NCBI GenBank assembly: GCA_001557505.1
Contig: LSAX01000001.1
Location: forward strand, 1,798,001 to 1,862,000
From: Reticulascus tulasneorum
Taxonomy: Eukaryota > Ascomycota > Sordariomycetes > Glomerellales > Reticulascaceae
Direction of reading: 5' to 3'
Length of the DNA: 64,000 bases
Below are positions 1-12,190 of the stretch, one piece after another. The position numbers and the translations under genes were made by a program. Under the pieces are notes generated by a model. It saw nothing but the letters and a program-made list of their open reading frames with translations. It was not told the origin of the DNA and made no database searches. Numbering within the stretch: the first letter of the stretch is position 1; every line of letters starts with the position of its first letter.

Positions 1-1732
1 TCGAACTTGCCACTCGGTTCCAGTTTGCGCGGGTTCATCGGGAAATCCGCTGGCTCTTGCTCAACTTCCCCGCCAAAGCAATTTGTGATCCCGAGGCTCT
101 TCCAATCCTTCTGGGAGGGTCTTTGCCGGACGATGTTAGCTTCCAACTCAAGGTAGGGCAACCCGAATTTTGCTTGATGGCCAAGGCTAATGACTATAGT
201 ATCTGCTATTCTGGGCACCAGTCAACCCAATCACTGCCGTGACTTACTTGCTTCCTGCTTACCAGTACAATTCATTCCTGATCCAGTATGCGATGCGGGC
301 ATTGGAAAGCCACTCAGTCGATGTGACCTTCTTCTATGTCCCCCAAATTGTCCAGACGCTGAGATACGATGCTTTGGGCTATGTTGAACGTTACATCATC
401 GAGACGGCACAATTTTCACAGGTGTTCGCTCATCAGATTATTTGGAATATGAAAGCCAATTCCTACAAGGACAACGACGCGCAAATAGTGAGATAGTCAA
501 CCTAGGAGGCTCGGAAATATGCTAACGATGAATAGCCCGATGGGATCAAACCAACGCTGGACAAAGTCATGGCGAAGATGATCGCTCACTTCTCTGACGT
601 AGATCGCGGATTCTACGAGCGTGAATTCTCTTTCTTTGATGAAGTCACTAGTATCTCCGGAAAGCTGAAGCCATACATCAACCGATCGAAGCCAGAAAAG
701 AAACAGAAGATTGAAGAGGAGCTGCGAAAGATCAAAGTTGAGGTCGGTGTATATCTACCTATCAATCCGGATGGAGTCGTCATTGGGATTGATCGAAAGT
801 CTGGCAAACCCCTTCAAAGCCACGCGAAGGCACCATACATGGCAACATTTCGTGTCAAGAAGAGCAAGGGTAACTTGGTAGAGGCAAACGATGTGCTTGA
901 AGAAGTCAACAAGAAGGGTATCCAGCCGCAAGAACCGACTACCATCGAGACTTGGCAGGCAGCCATCTTCAAGGTCGGCGACGATTGTCGCCAGGATGTC
1001 CTGGCTTTGCAAATGATCTCGGCATTCCGTGGTATTTTCCACAGTGTTGGCTTGGACGTCTGGGTCTTCCCTAACCGAGTCACAGCCACCGCGCCAGGCT
1101 GTGGTGTTATCGAGGTCATACCAAACTCTATCTCTCGGGACATGCTGGGTCGTGAGGCAGTGAATGGTCTATACGATTACTTCATCTCTAAGTACGGCAA
1201 CGAGGATTCTCTCCGCTTCCAGAAAGCTCGTAACAACTTCGTCAAAAGCATGGCTGCTTACTCGGTCATTTCCTTCCTGCTCCAATTCAAAGACCGACAC
1301 AACGGTAATATCATGATTGACGACGCGGGCAATATCATCCACATCGACTTTGGCTTTTGCTTTGATATTGCACCTGGCGGCATCAAGTTCGAGCGCGCCC
1401 CATTCAAGCTCACAACTGAGATGATGTCAGTGATGGGCGGCAGCCCTGAGCACCAGTCGTTCAAGTGGTTCGAGGAGCTTTGCATCAAGGCATTCTTGGC
1501 ATCCAGGCAATACACCGAGAAGCTCAGCCAGATCGTGCTGCTGATGATGGACAGCGGGTTGCCCTGCTTCAAACCGGATAGCGTCAAGCACTTCAAGCAA
1601 AGGTTCGTTTTGGAGAAGACGGAACGGGAGGCGGCGGACTTCATGAAGGATCTGATCAAGAAGAGTGCAGGCAGCTACTCGACTGGCGTATACGACCAAT
1701 TCCAGCTGCTAACGAACGGTATTCCATACTAA
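1..1732 (+). CDS. STT4: Phosphatidylinositol 4-kinase STT4 (PI4K III alpha), 3' part only
   Basis: C-terminal part of the plasma-membrane PI 4-kinase that makes PI4P; the gene runs off the left edge of the window. Exons seen are 1-152, 200-487 and 536-1732. The two introns (153-199, 488-535) have GT..AG ends and branch sites (GCTAAT, GCTAAC) just upstream of AG, and they keep the frame. The helical (PIK) domain reads IQYAMRALESHSVDVTFFYV; the kinase domain follows, with FKVGDDCRQD near the nucleotide site, the catalytic loop DRHNGN at about 1293-1310 and the DFG at about 1345. The protein ends GIPY before TAA, as lipid kinases of this family usually end close after the C-lobe. The next gene is convergent, 224 bp away. 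Family membership is very clear; only the upstream extent is unknown. Confidence 0.97.
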
Positions 1733-1956
1733 AAAGACGAGACCCGAGCTTCATCTATTTCTTGTAGAACCCTTTCCCAGACGGATTGGCTCTTTCCCCT
1801 TTACCTCGCAGTAGTACTACATTAATAATTGAATCTTACATTACGTCGTGACTCGCTCTTTTGTCATAGAACTTATCTCAATCCAGTCCCACCGTGGAAA
1901 AAATAATAGCAACAAACTCATTCTACACGACCGTAAATTGCACCATCCACCCCTGC

Positions 1957-4023
1957 CTACTGATTTACGTGTGTCGGTGGGTTGTAGCTTGCGTAATCAA
2001 CGTGTACAAATGCACGATCCACGATAGGGACGGACTCTAAGAAATAGGTCAGGACCTCGCTACCAAGGCTGTCAGCGTGATCACAAAGATGCCGTTGCTC
2101 TGATATGGCGTTACCTAAGGTCATGACTGTCCTTGAGAGGGGTGTTGGCAGAGAGGACGATGTCTACTTCTACGAAGAGCTTATCGCCAGCGTGGTATGC
2201 TCGCAGATTTTGGATCTGTCTGATGGCGGTGGCAAAACGCATGGTAAGGTACAGCACTTGATTTTTTGGTCAGGACTTGTAGAGCTTGGGAAAGGAGGGA
2301 AACACGCACAAAGGTTTCGTTCATCGGGCAAGGCGGAGAACCCGGTCAGGTTTCGGACGTGGTGCATGGAGGTTCCGCTCCAGTTGAGAATAACAACCAG
2401 AGAGAGAATGAGGCCACCAAGGGCGTCAAGCCACCATATCCGCGCATAGAATCCCACTGTCCACCGAATGTTAGAACCTGCCAGCCTTGGTAGGGATGAA
2501 GCAGCTAGGGCTTACCAATAGGGAAGAGGATGGAACCAGTGTTGAAAATGACATCGGTTTTTGCATCGTCTGCCCTAAACCAATACTTAGAGCTGTCTTC
2601 TAGTATGTAGACGATACACGGAAGACTTACAAGGCTCGAACGCTGGAATTCTTGACGAGACGGGACCATACCCATACCCCCCCTTTGATGACAATTGTCC
2701 CTACCATGATGGCAATTGCGGGTATGCCCCTGTTGCCTAAATCAGCGAAGCAAGAGCCTGTATATGCAGTGTTTACTTACAACTCGATAATCTCGTGCTC
2801 CGGAGACATAAGACGTTGTATGCACTGGAGTCCAACTTGGACGAATGATGTTATCATGATCACGGCGAAGATCAGCACACCCAAGGGCTCTAGTCTGTTG
2901 GGGATCAGCTGCTTAGCAAGTGTTCGATAATAGACGCATTGGGATTGGGAACTTGCCGCCGTCTTCCTACCGGATACCGGTATTGATCACTCTGACTAGA
3001 AGCGATAAGTCGCGTGGTAGTCCATACTATCGCGGTACTCAAAAAGTCCAAGACGGCATCGACCAAACTGGCCAGGACAGACATGGAGGGCACAGAAATG
3101 ACGACGATGATCTTCCCGACCAAAAGAGTGGCGTTGGCGGCAAAATTGACCCAGATGGCCAGGGTGACGATGGGATCGCTGCTGTCCAGGTCACCATCTC
3201 CCAACCATGGAATCTCTGGCTTGGGGTAGTCTGCGTCTCTCTCTTCCTCGTCGCTTTCCAGGAGGGGCGTGCTCTCCGAAGCCCTGAAGATGTCCTTTGG
3301 GGTCCGCTTCACTTTGGTGGAGATGCTGTTTGCCGAGTTATTGGCTGTGCTGCCTGCTGCGTATGCCAGGTCTGAGCGTGGCTCCGGTGGAGTTGGCGGT
3401 TCCTCAGATATGGTGACCGGTACGTCGACTGGACGGAAGGCTGAGGCGTCCAGCTCCTCGGAGTACTCATTGAGTAAGTCGTGAGGAGTCGACGAGTCCA
3501 ACAGCTGGTCTATGTAGAGATACATCTGGATCAGATCGTTGGTTCTCTCATAATACCTTCGTCTGTGGGAGCGAATTAGCTCTCCGCAGCATCAGCACGC
3601 AACGGACCACGAAGCTCACAGTGGCTTCTTCATCGTAGCAAGCTCCGCCTCCGGCTTCCAGTAGCGCTCCCATTGGTATCTGGGATTGCTGTTGCCAATG
3701 AGCCGCATACTCCTCATCTGAGGCCCGAAGATGATGTGACTGAGGCGCCGCTCGTCAGCGGTCGACCATCGAAGCTCTTCATCCGAGTCGCGGCGCCTGA
3801 GGCCTCGGATCGACCCAGTCTCCTCATCGTCGTTGCCGATACGAAAGGCAGGCCCTCTGTGAATGTCCCTGAGCGAAGCGGATGAGCGGTTTCTGATGAG
3901 CGAGGTCAAGGCGCCGTTGCCCCGCGTGGCTAGGGGGAATGGATCTGTATCGACGTTCAGGATAGAGGGACGCCGAATGGAGAGATGGGGAGGGAAGTGG
4001 GTATGCTCAGGTGAACCCATCAT
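1957..4023 (-). CDS. Cation diffusion facilitator, manganese type (DxxxD)
   Basis: Predicted 560-residue divalent-cation transporter of the CDF family, in an internal membrane. Eight exons: 4023-3620, 3562-2957, 2894-2781, 2729-2631, 2574-2516, 2456-2310, 2256-2115, 2068-1957; all phases agree. The first half is a disordered cytosolic N-terminus. The family motif YLYIDQLLDSS then leads into the membrane domain. Two metal-site motifs of the DxxxD form are visible: DAVLD in TM2 and DAKTD in TM5. DxxxD at both sites is the signature of Mn-CDF proteins, whereas zinc members use HxxxD, so Mn transport is the best guess. A conserved YPVGRRRLEPLGV motif is recovered only if intron 2 (2895-2956) is read as GC-AG. 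The cytosolic C-terminal domain (GDKLFVEVDIV, FVHVDY) is complete. The start is the first of two adjacent ATGs. Confidence 0.93.
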
Positions 4024-6777
4024 ATGGGACCGGAGTCAGGTCAGGTTGGTTCGAGATGACGCGACGCGGGTTGAGCACCGCCGGGGCTTAGATGGGAAAT
4101 TCTGGGACGAGGCTCAGAAAATGGCTCTCGAAGCACCTCAAGCTCTGAACTTCAGCGCTACCTCGGCCGGCAACTCATCTACTAGTTCTAAAATACCTCT
4201 GCCAATTATTTTCCTCCCATAGCGCAGTAAAAGGTCGTGTGGAAAGCCGGACTCGACCAGTCGACCTTGTCACTACGCATGCACGGCCTACTACGTAGTA
4301 CATATGTATGCACTGGCTTTCTAATTGGCGCGTCATGATAAGCCAGTCGATATGCCTGGGCAGCGGCGCGGGCAGGTTCCCATGTCTGTAGGGCTGACAT
4401 GTTTTATTTTGGGCTGGCCCCCAGTGGAAAGACCCAAGTTATCTGGTAATAACAAATTTACAGGTGCTCCGCGCGCGTTAACAATGCTTGTTCGCTGTTT
4501 ATTTGCATGCCTGGTGGAGGGGAGTGAGACACATTATCTGACTGTATCCCCCTCGCCTAGGGTATTATGTCTCGATCTGTGTGCATTTTAGAAGCCAGAG
4601 TAAGTAGTTTGGAGTTTCCTTATTGCTGCAGCGCGACCAAGTGTATGTGTGTTTCTTGCATAAATGTCTCGTCTAGGTTTTGGCCCGGCACACAATACCA
4701 TGTATTCAGTAGCCAGTATGCGACACGAAGCATGCTTGGGGCTCTGGCATATTGATACGTAGGTAGTAGGGAGGCCTTAACTCCCTAATTACGCTTTGGG
4801 TTTATGATGTGGTCGTGGAGGTGTGCTTGGTGATTAGGAAAGAGTTGTGGTATTGGTGCATCTGGTCCTGCTATGGAGCCAACTACACATACTCTATCTG
4901 CAATGTTTAGGTGCCGGAAGCTTGGCTTTTCCTCCTCGTTCCTTAACACTAGCTTCTAACTTTGCCAACCTTTGTCGCTTCTGGGCAATCGGCAATGAGC
5001 ATTGTCTCCACAACCCTGGCCGCGGCAACAAAGGCGAGACCATGCTCAACAGCAATCCATCATGTTGTCCAGGCAGGTTCTCTCGCCTTCCTGGTATTCG
5101 ACCTCCTCGTGCCGGCGGTTTGTATTCGCCATGACGGAAGACAGGTCCTAAAGCCTAGCTGAGCCATATCAGCATCTTCTTCTAGGCCGCGATTCGCTTT
5201 GGGCTGTCTCCGAGAGATTATTTTCCAGGTCAATTGTCCCAAACTCGAAGCGGCCGCCGGAGCAGATTCCGTGGCCCGGGACTCACCCACAGACCAGCCA
5301 CATACTACGTACATACATAGTTAAAGTGCCACGCTGTCGCTAGTTTGTAATTAGATCCGTTCACGCCGATCTTTTATCCGACCCCAACTCTGGACGGATT
5401 TCAACGCTAGAGCACGTCTCGATGCTCCTTCTTGATAGAAACTTCCTTGTAGTTGTTTAAGAGAGGCGAACCGGTCTGCCCCAGTGTGTGCTCCGTCGTT
5501 CAGCATACTACGTCGTCGTCCAGCATGATCCCCGGCATGCAAGTGGGGGGCTGAAATGTCATGGAACACAGATGCCACATCTACTATGTATTCATGGTTC
5601 CGCATCTTGTGTACAGTAGGATCTTTGGTGGAACAAGCAACTAATCACTGATTCGCAACCGTAAAAGAGAAAAGGGTGGGTTCTCGGGATTTCTCGAACT
5701 GCGTGTTCATTGTGGGCACGGGGGGTTAATTAGTTCTCGAGTACGAATTCAGGACACAAACCCTCGTAAGGCTCCTTTTCGAGCCCACCTTCCTCTCGGA
5801 CTAGTTGCGAGTTTATGGGTTTCGATGATGCAACGCCTTTAATATAAGGAACGGGTGCTTGGTCAAGTTTTGGTGTATGCACAGAATTCTGCCGAGTCGA
5901 CAAGATAGGTGGCATGATTGTTCAGGGGTTCGTTCATTTTGCAGCCCATCCATCAATCATCCCACGTCAGATCCGATCTCCACCCCCCTGGCTGGCGGCC
6001 TAGCGCAAGGCAGCTGCTGGGGAGAACAAGGCACGACCGGCCCAGAACAAGGCACGTCAAGCCGGGTGTTGATTCAAAGTAGCAATGCATGATAAAACCG
6101 GGGAACTGTGATTTCCGCTTTGAGAGTTTGGTTTTGTACCTTACGTAGTATTTATTCCCAGCATCCAAAGCTGGGCAACTCGCATCGAGCCGAACTCCCC
6201 CTCAACCTATCAAGACGAGACGACAGCTGGACGGCAAAGTTGACAAAAGTTTCCAGGGGCCATCCCCGTCTTGCGTTCGAACCCGAGCTGTGGGTCTCTT
6301 TGCTTTTTCTGGATGTGCTCCGCAAGATCTTCCTCTCAAGGAGCAGGGCAAATACGAGAATTGAAGATTAGACGCTGCACGAGACGCGTTCAATAAAATG
6401 GGTGGTGGAGCTTCCCGTCCCTTGGTCCTCGGCGGCGGCTTACACACTGCTCCCCTACACCAACAAAACATTGATAGAATAGGGATTGGCAGTGGCTGGC
6501 TTGACCCGCAACTGGAGGGGGCTAGTCAAGACTTTGAAATGAGGATGATTACGAAAATGGCGTCCCCCACCCTCCAGGAAATCTGGTGCCAAGGTGTGTA
6601 CCGACTACCTTAGACGCTTGCGCAATTCTTTGGGAAACACCTGCATGGAATTTCGGCAATCGCCAGAACTCGAAGCGATCATTCCCGATTGTAGAACTAA
6701 TTCCCAAGCACTCCGTCCCGTGCAGGAAAGGATAGGCAGGTGTATCTCTCGCCAGGATCAGACAAGCGGTGACAAAA

Positions 6778-6780
<3 letters not shown>

Positions 6781-6842
<62 letters not shown>
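6781..6842. repeat. AG dinucleotide microsatellite, 31 units
   Basis: Uninterrupted AG repeated 31 times, preceded by ACAAA and followed by ATTG. It lies in the gene-free stretch, about 2.8 kb from the start of the CDF gene and 2.5 kb from the 9324 gene. Open frames reading through it (Ser-Leu or Arg-Glu runs) are artefacts. The length may be polymorphic or affected by sequencing slippage. Confidence 0.97.
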
Positions 6843-6846
<4 letters not shown>

Positions 6847-8822
6847 AAACCCAACATCATCATCGCTTGCAGAACGCGCCTCCCCCTCTGAAAAACGCTT
6901 TCTCGCGTGCGCTGTCGCAGAGTGACGATTGGAAACGCCTGGCATACGGGTTAGTCACACTCTGTGCTTTGGACAAGCCAAGACAGTATCCTTTGCGCCG
7001 AGACTGGTCGAGTAGGTTTCACAAACAAAGCCTGTCTCGTGCTTCTCAGCCTGACGGCGGAGGATAAAGCTTGTGGTGAACCAAGAAGGGGGCCTGTCTC
7101 GGACCCAAACCGCACCGGTGTTCTGTCAAGCGCGTGAACGGTTTCCTTGCATGTTTCGCCTGGAGCTAAGGAGCACTGTGTGAAGGTGCGATGGCGAGGA
7201 GGTTTTGGTTCCGATCCATAGCTAAAAGATGGGGGGCGGGGGTTGCAAGCCTAGTGGTTTTCCGTGTCACAACACGGAACATGGATGGCCTACGGGGTGC
7301 TGGAGCGCTACACAGATCTAGAACTCCAGGTTTAACAACCGCAAGGAAATTGGTCCCCGGACACCCGGGTGGCCGATGAACTTGGGCCGCATGCTTTACT
7401 GTTGAATCAGAATAATCTCTCCAGCTCCCAGATTTCAGCCAAGGTAAAAAGGCGGGTGATCAATATTTGATGGCAAAGACAGGCGCTGCCGCCCAAGTTA
7501 AAGGTTTTGATTAGCCAAGGAACTCGCGGCAGGCTTTCCCTGGAACTGCTTCCACGTTTGCAGTCACTTCCGGACATAAAAACGCCCTCTTCTCGTTACC
7601 AAGATTGAGTTTACCGTTCCGTTAACAAGACACGCCGCCTCCGGAAACACAGTTTTGTTCTAGACCCGAAACACCAACGGATAGACAATCAATCAATCAA
7701 GCAAGGCGTGAAAAGACCGGCAAAACCGTCTTGTCTGGAGCAAGTACAAACTAATTGTCTCAAGCTTCGAGAAAGCATCTCGATGTCAAGCTTGTTCGGG
7801 AAGCTATGTAGCAGCATACATACTAAGGTAGGTAGGCAAGATTGCAGAGAGGACGTAGAACGGATGCTCCGGAGGCTAATGGCCATGCTCAAACGGAGTA
7901 ATCTGTACAAACGTACCAAAGTCGGTAACGAGCACATTTTTGACTGCATGTCCCCCCGGCACAATACCACGTCGCCGCTGTAATCTGTACTACTCTGAAG
8001 AACCCCTTGCCATACTCTGCCTATGTACTCCGCATGGGACGAAAGCCTAAAGGATGGGGGCCTCGCCGGGGGTCGCTGATGAGCCAGTGTCTCCAATGTC
8101 CTTAATGTCGCCTAGCTTTTTTTTCTCTCTCGCTGTCGACCACGGGCCTCCCTCCCCTTCTCACGCCCCCCGGCTTCACAGCAAGCCATCAACACGAGCA
8201 TCGCCAGCTTGGCTTGCATTCTCACCCAATCACCTCATCCACGGACTATCGATGCCCTAGCGGCCGGGCCAGGAACTGCAGTAAGAGTCTGCGTCACGCC
8301 AGGCTGTTCCCACCAACTAGACTAACTGCCTAGGCCGAGGAGGAAGTGGACATCCATCTGGATTGTCGCCTCTCCCCACCTCCCAATAAAAATAACGAGA
8401 CCCTAAGAAATTGCTGAGGCAATCCGCTGCTGCAGCTTCTTCTCGTCGGCTCCGCCTCCTTGTGACATCTTCCCTTCCATTGGAACCAACCTCTTCCTCC
8501 CTCTTTCTCTCCCCCGTCGACTTTCCTTGCTGCTGCTCATCTTTGTCGTGTCCTATTTGCCGTTATTCACGACTTGTGCGACTCCCCATTTCTTCATTCA
8601 CTCGTTCATGTCACCGAATTCGTCCATCTCATCATAATAATACCTAACCCCCAAGCCTATTGTTTCTTAGCCATTGTCCGGGGTCCAACTGTGGTTTTGC
8701 TTTTTTACGACCGAAAAGTTTGAACGACATACCACTACAGACTACGTCTTCTGCATTTACACGATTCTAGACTAATATCCCTTTTCCGTGGACCACTTTT
8801 CGCATTCCGTCGGCGCCTCCAC

Positions 8823-9091
8823 GTAAGTCTGAATCCCATTTTTTTCCTTTGCCCCGACCTATTTCCCCATTCTTCGGTCGATTGCCTTGCTGTCGGACCT
8901 TCCTTGCGGTTCATGTTTCAATCCATGTATACCAGCTAGATCCAGCTGGTGGGCAGCGCGTCGATCTGTTGAATCCTGTCAAACATGGCTCGCCTCCTCT
9001 CATCCCGAAATGACCCTCACTGCCTTACCTTATGCCATGGAAAACAACATCAACGGTGAACACAGCTAACTTTGGGTTCTCCCTCATGCAG
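8823..9091 (+). other. Candidate 5'-UTR intron of the 9324 gene
   Basis: A strong donor, GTAAGT, stands at 8823. A matching acceptor (CATGCAG, ending 9091) has a consensus branch site GCTAAC at 9065-9070. Splicing would remove 269 nt from the leader of the gene that starts at 9324. This is inferred from splice signals only. Confidence 0.45.
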
Positions 9092-9114
9092 TTGCCCGTG
9101 GCCCGTACCTTGTA

Positions 9115-9127
9115 CCCCCCCCCCCCC
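9115..9127. repeat. Poly-C run (13 C)
   Basis: Thirteen consecutive C between GTA and AAA, in the probable leader of the gene starting at 9324. A run of this kind is prone to length errors in sequencing. Confidence 0.9.
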
Positions 9128-9271
9128 AAATTGAGTGACGAAAGCCACAGCGAAAGCGCCTCCCGAGTCTCAGCTTCTGCCGTCATCACACCACACAGCC
9201 CATCTCGTATTAGATACCCCTAGAGGCAAACGGCTCGTTTATTATCTTCACCTGCCATCCGGCATTGTTCT

Positions 9272-9298
9272 ATGAACTTGACCTTCAGAAGAATATAA
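9272..9298 (+). other. Short upstream ORF (8 codons) in the leader of the 9324 gene
   Basis: ATG at 9272 and TAA at 9296-9298 enclose eight codons that end 25 nt before the main ATG at 9324. If the leader is transcribed as proposed, this uORF is retained and could dampen translation of the main frame. Its use is inferred. Confidence 0.35.
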
Positions 9299-9323
9299 GT
9301 CGGCTCGGCTGCTTTTGTTCTAT

Positions 9324-12190
9324 ATGCCTAAATTCCCAGTCGCGTTTGGTCGGCGGAAATCAACCGTCACCTCGGACGACTTGAGCAATGCTCCCCTAGC
9401 AGACGGACCGTCGTTTCGCGTCCTCGAGAGATCGCAGGTGGCCGGCGGGAAGTCATTTGATGGTGGAGCGAGACTGACCAAGGGAACCACCACGAACGCT
9501 GTTCCCAGGCAACATTTGTCGGACTTGTCGGTGGAGGACAATATGTTTGCCGACCTGAAGACTAATCGGTATGTTCCATGTCCAATTTTCACAAGGCATT
9601 CCTCGCCCAAATTCTCAGTCGGGCACGTATGCGGTTCTGGCATTCCCCCGATGAAATGATCGTGTTTACCCCTGTCGTCATTTGTCTTTGAATTTTCAAT
9701 ATCACAAGGATCCGTGTCTAACGAGACTGACTCAGCTTAAGGGGAAGTGGGTCCTCCAATACGACCAAAACAGCCTCAACAGACACGTCCTCGCGCCATA
9801 GCGCAGTCTCTACAACTCCCTCCTCCGCGGATCTCGGTGGGCAAGAAGAATGGAAAGGCTCCAATAAAAGGTCACCCGGCGATATGCCAACTCCGCCAAT
9901 TCCCAAATCGAGCTCTGGCGGGTTTTTGAACCGAGCTGGCCGAACATTCTCGTTCGGTGGCCAGAAGAAGCATCTCCCTGCTATTCCTGGAAACATCGAC
10001 GAGAATCCACTGCCACTGCCTCCGTTGCCGAGCCAGACGCAGCAGGAAGACCTCAATCGAAGACCGAGAGGGCTGACTTCATCAACCTCCAGTACGGCAA
10101 CCCCTCCCAAGATCGGTGGCCAGGAAGACTTTTCACTGGACTTGGGTGGTGATTTCGGCACCATGTTCACCGGCTCCGGTTTCGACAAGAGGGCGAGCGT
10201 CGCCACGGTACGCGACGACCCCTCAAGGGCCGGCCTGGCACCTCGGTCTCTCACAGGCAATCGTTTCAATCAGCCGGCTCCGATCAGGATCGACCACTCC
10301 ACGTCTGTTGAGAAATCTCCATATTCATGGACCAGTCAACACTCCAACGAGAACCTCCTTAGCTCCAGCCCTCTGTATAATTCGCCAACTACGGATCGTC
10401 CGCCGCCGCCGGTGCCGCGACATGGTTCTCCTCTTGCATTCAAGTCGAACAGGCCCTCCGACATCATGGAGGATGAGGATACGAACTTGCTGAAGGACTC
10501 TCTGGTAGCCAGCCGATTTCTTGGCGGCAATGGCCAGACCAACACTCCTCAGTCAACGGGGAGGTACCGGCGTAACGAAGACAAGCTCTCGTCAACCTGG
10601 ACTAACGACCCGATACCGAGAAAGAAAGTGGCCGGGGACGACAATATGTTCGATTCAAGTCTTGCCAGTTCCAGCCGGATGGCCAGCAGCTACGTTTCGA
10701 GGCCACCCAGCCCACCTAGAAACAAAGTCATGACTCCAGCCCAATTTGAAAAATATCGACAGGATAAAGAACGCCAAGAGAAAGCAAAAGAATCTATTAG
10801 GACGTCGGTGGACGACGCCGACGAGGATGAGGATGATAACTACGAGGATGACGACGACGAAATCGAGAAATCAAAGCAAGCGGCCAAGCAGCGACGAAAG
10901 CAGGAAGCTCATATGACTGTATATCGTCAACAGATGATGAAGGTCACAGGCGAGGCCGCCAGTCCTTCGCAATCTCGGCCGAGTTTGCAGTTTTCAATGA
11001 GCACCCCGAATCTGCCCCATCTTTCGGTCCCGGCTGGGGCTGCAACCGGCGTGTCTGACGGTTCTGACTCGGACGAGGAGGTGCCCCTCGCGATTCTTGC
11101 AGCTCACGGTTTTCCAAACAAGACCCGACCACCGAATCGTCTCAGCAACATGGCGTCGAATCCGAACATGCGAGTCCATGGTCAACAATCGCCGCAACCA
11201 GGTAGACCTGGCTCCAGCATGGGCGAAACTGCGGGTGCCCGGGGTTCTCACCTCCCCGCATTCGCGAGAGGTTTGCCTCAAGATCCATTCGTTGGTGCTG
11301 GGCTGGTCAGCAATGCGCCCCGGGAGTCTCTCGCTTTCGGAGGTGGGGCTCCAGCCCCCAGTTCTCAGGCCCTACCTCCGGGTGGTCTAGTTGGTGTAAT
11401 TGCCAACGAAGAACGTTCAAGGGCTATGAGACGTGGCAGCCCGCAAGTTGATACCCAAAACTTCAGCCCCAGTGGAAGTCCGTATCAGGGCTCCGGATTC
11501 GATCCTGTCGGAGGCATCCCCCCACAAATGATGTATGGAGGCATGGGCGGCATGCCTCAGATGCCGATGCTTACGCCTGGGGACCAAGCTCAGATGCAGA
11601 TGAACCAGCAGATGCAGCAGTTCATGCACATGCAGATGCAATTCATGCAGATGATGGCTTCCCAGCAACCGGGCTCGATGCCCCAAGGTTATGGACTCAT
11701 GCCAACACCCTCCATGATGGACATGGCCTCACGACAGTCTTTTATTGGAGACCCGATGATGGAGCCGCCTCGCCTCGATCCGCGTATGCGAACAATGAGC
11801 ATGGTACAGCCAAGCTCGGCTTCTTGGATCCAGCCTCAAGGGTACGCTCCCTCCATTCTTGCGCAAGGGGGCGGGTATGCCCCCTCGATCGCGCCATCGG
11901 AACGAAGCAACGTGGGCTTACCAGGGCGCTATAGGCCCGTCTCCCACGCCCCCCCGCCTCCGGCGCACGAACACATGCGACGAGTATCAACCATGTCCGG
12001 CGCCATTGGCGGCTGGGACGAGCCGCCCAAGGTCATGCAGGGCAAGAAGACGCCGCCAAAGTCGGGCAACAACTCGGACGATGATGATGAGGAGGGATGG
12101 GAGGCCATGAAGGCGAAGCGCGAGAAGAAGAGGTCGATGTGGAAATCAAAGAAGGGCCTGGGCAGCGAGCTAAGTGCCATGATTTCGTGA
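9324..12190 (+). CDS. Large disordered fungal protein with a Met/Gln-rich region, function unknown
   Basis: Two exons, 9324-9568 and 9736-12190, joined across a 167-nt intron (GTATGT..CTCAG), give 899 residues. I do not recognise a catalytic domain. The N-terminus (MPKFPVAFGRRKSTVTSDDL) and the C-terminus (GWEAMKAKREKKRSMWKSKK) look like the ordered, conserved ends. The middle is rich in Pro, Ser, Asp and Gly. A charged segment predicted to form a coiled coil (FEKYRQDKERQEKAKES, then a long acidic run, then KQAAKQRRKQEAHMTVYRQQ) lies at roughly residues 365-430. A Met/Gln-rich low-complexity stretch of about 70 residues falls at roughly residues 630-700 (genomic 11528-11720). The chosen ATG is the first in frame; the open frame extends only three codons upstream. 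It is convergent with RIB4. The coding call is firm from its length, intron and composition; the function is unknown. Confidence 0.85.

Larger units (their letters stand above)
4024..9323. other. 5.3 kb gap without recognisable genes
   Basis: No frame in this stretch gives a conserved protein; the open frames are under about 160 codons and look like chance. It contains the upstream region of the CDF gene on the left, a 62-bp AG tract at 6781-6842, and at the right end the probable leader of the 9324 gene with a candidate leader intron, a poly-C run and a short upstream ORF. No tRNA was recognised by eye. It could hold non-coding transcripts, but nothing in the sequence shows that directly. 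Confidence 0.6.

Noticed and set aside
152..270. Longer first STT4 intron ending at 265 (CCAG)
   Set aside because: It would delete YLLFWAPVNPITAV, a conserved PI4K segment; the acceptor at 199 with branch GCTAAT keeps it in frame.
6265..6300. GTTCGAACCC resembling a tRNA B box
   Set aside because: No cloverleaf on either strand.
6594..7067. 157-codon frame through the AG repeat
   Set aside because: Consists largely of Arg-Glu from the microsatellite; no other coding evidence.
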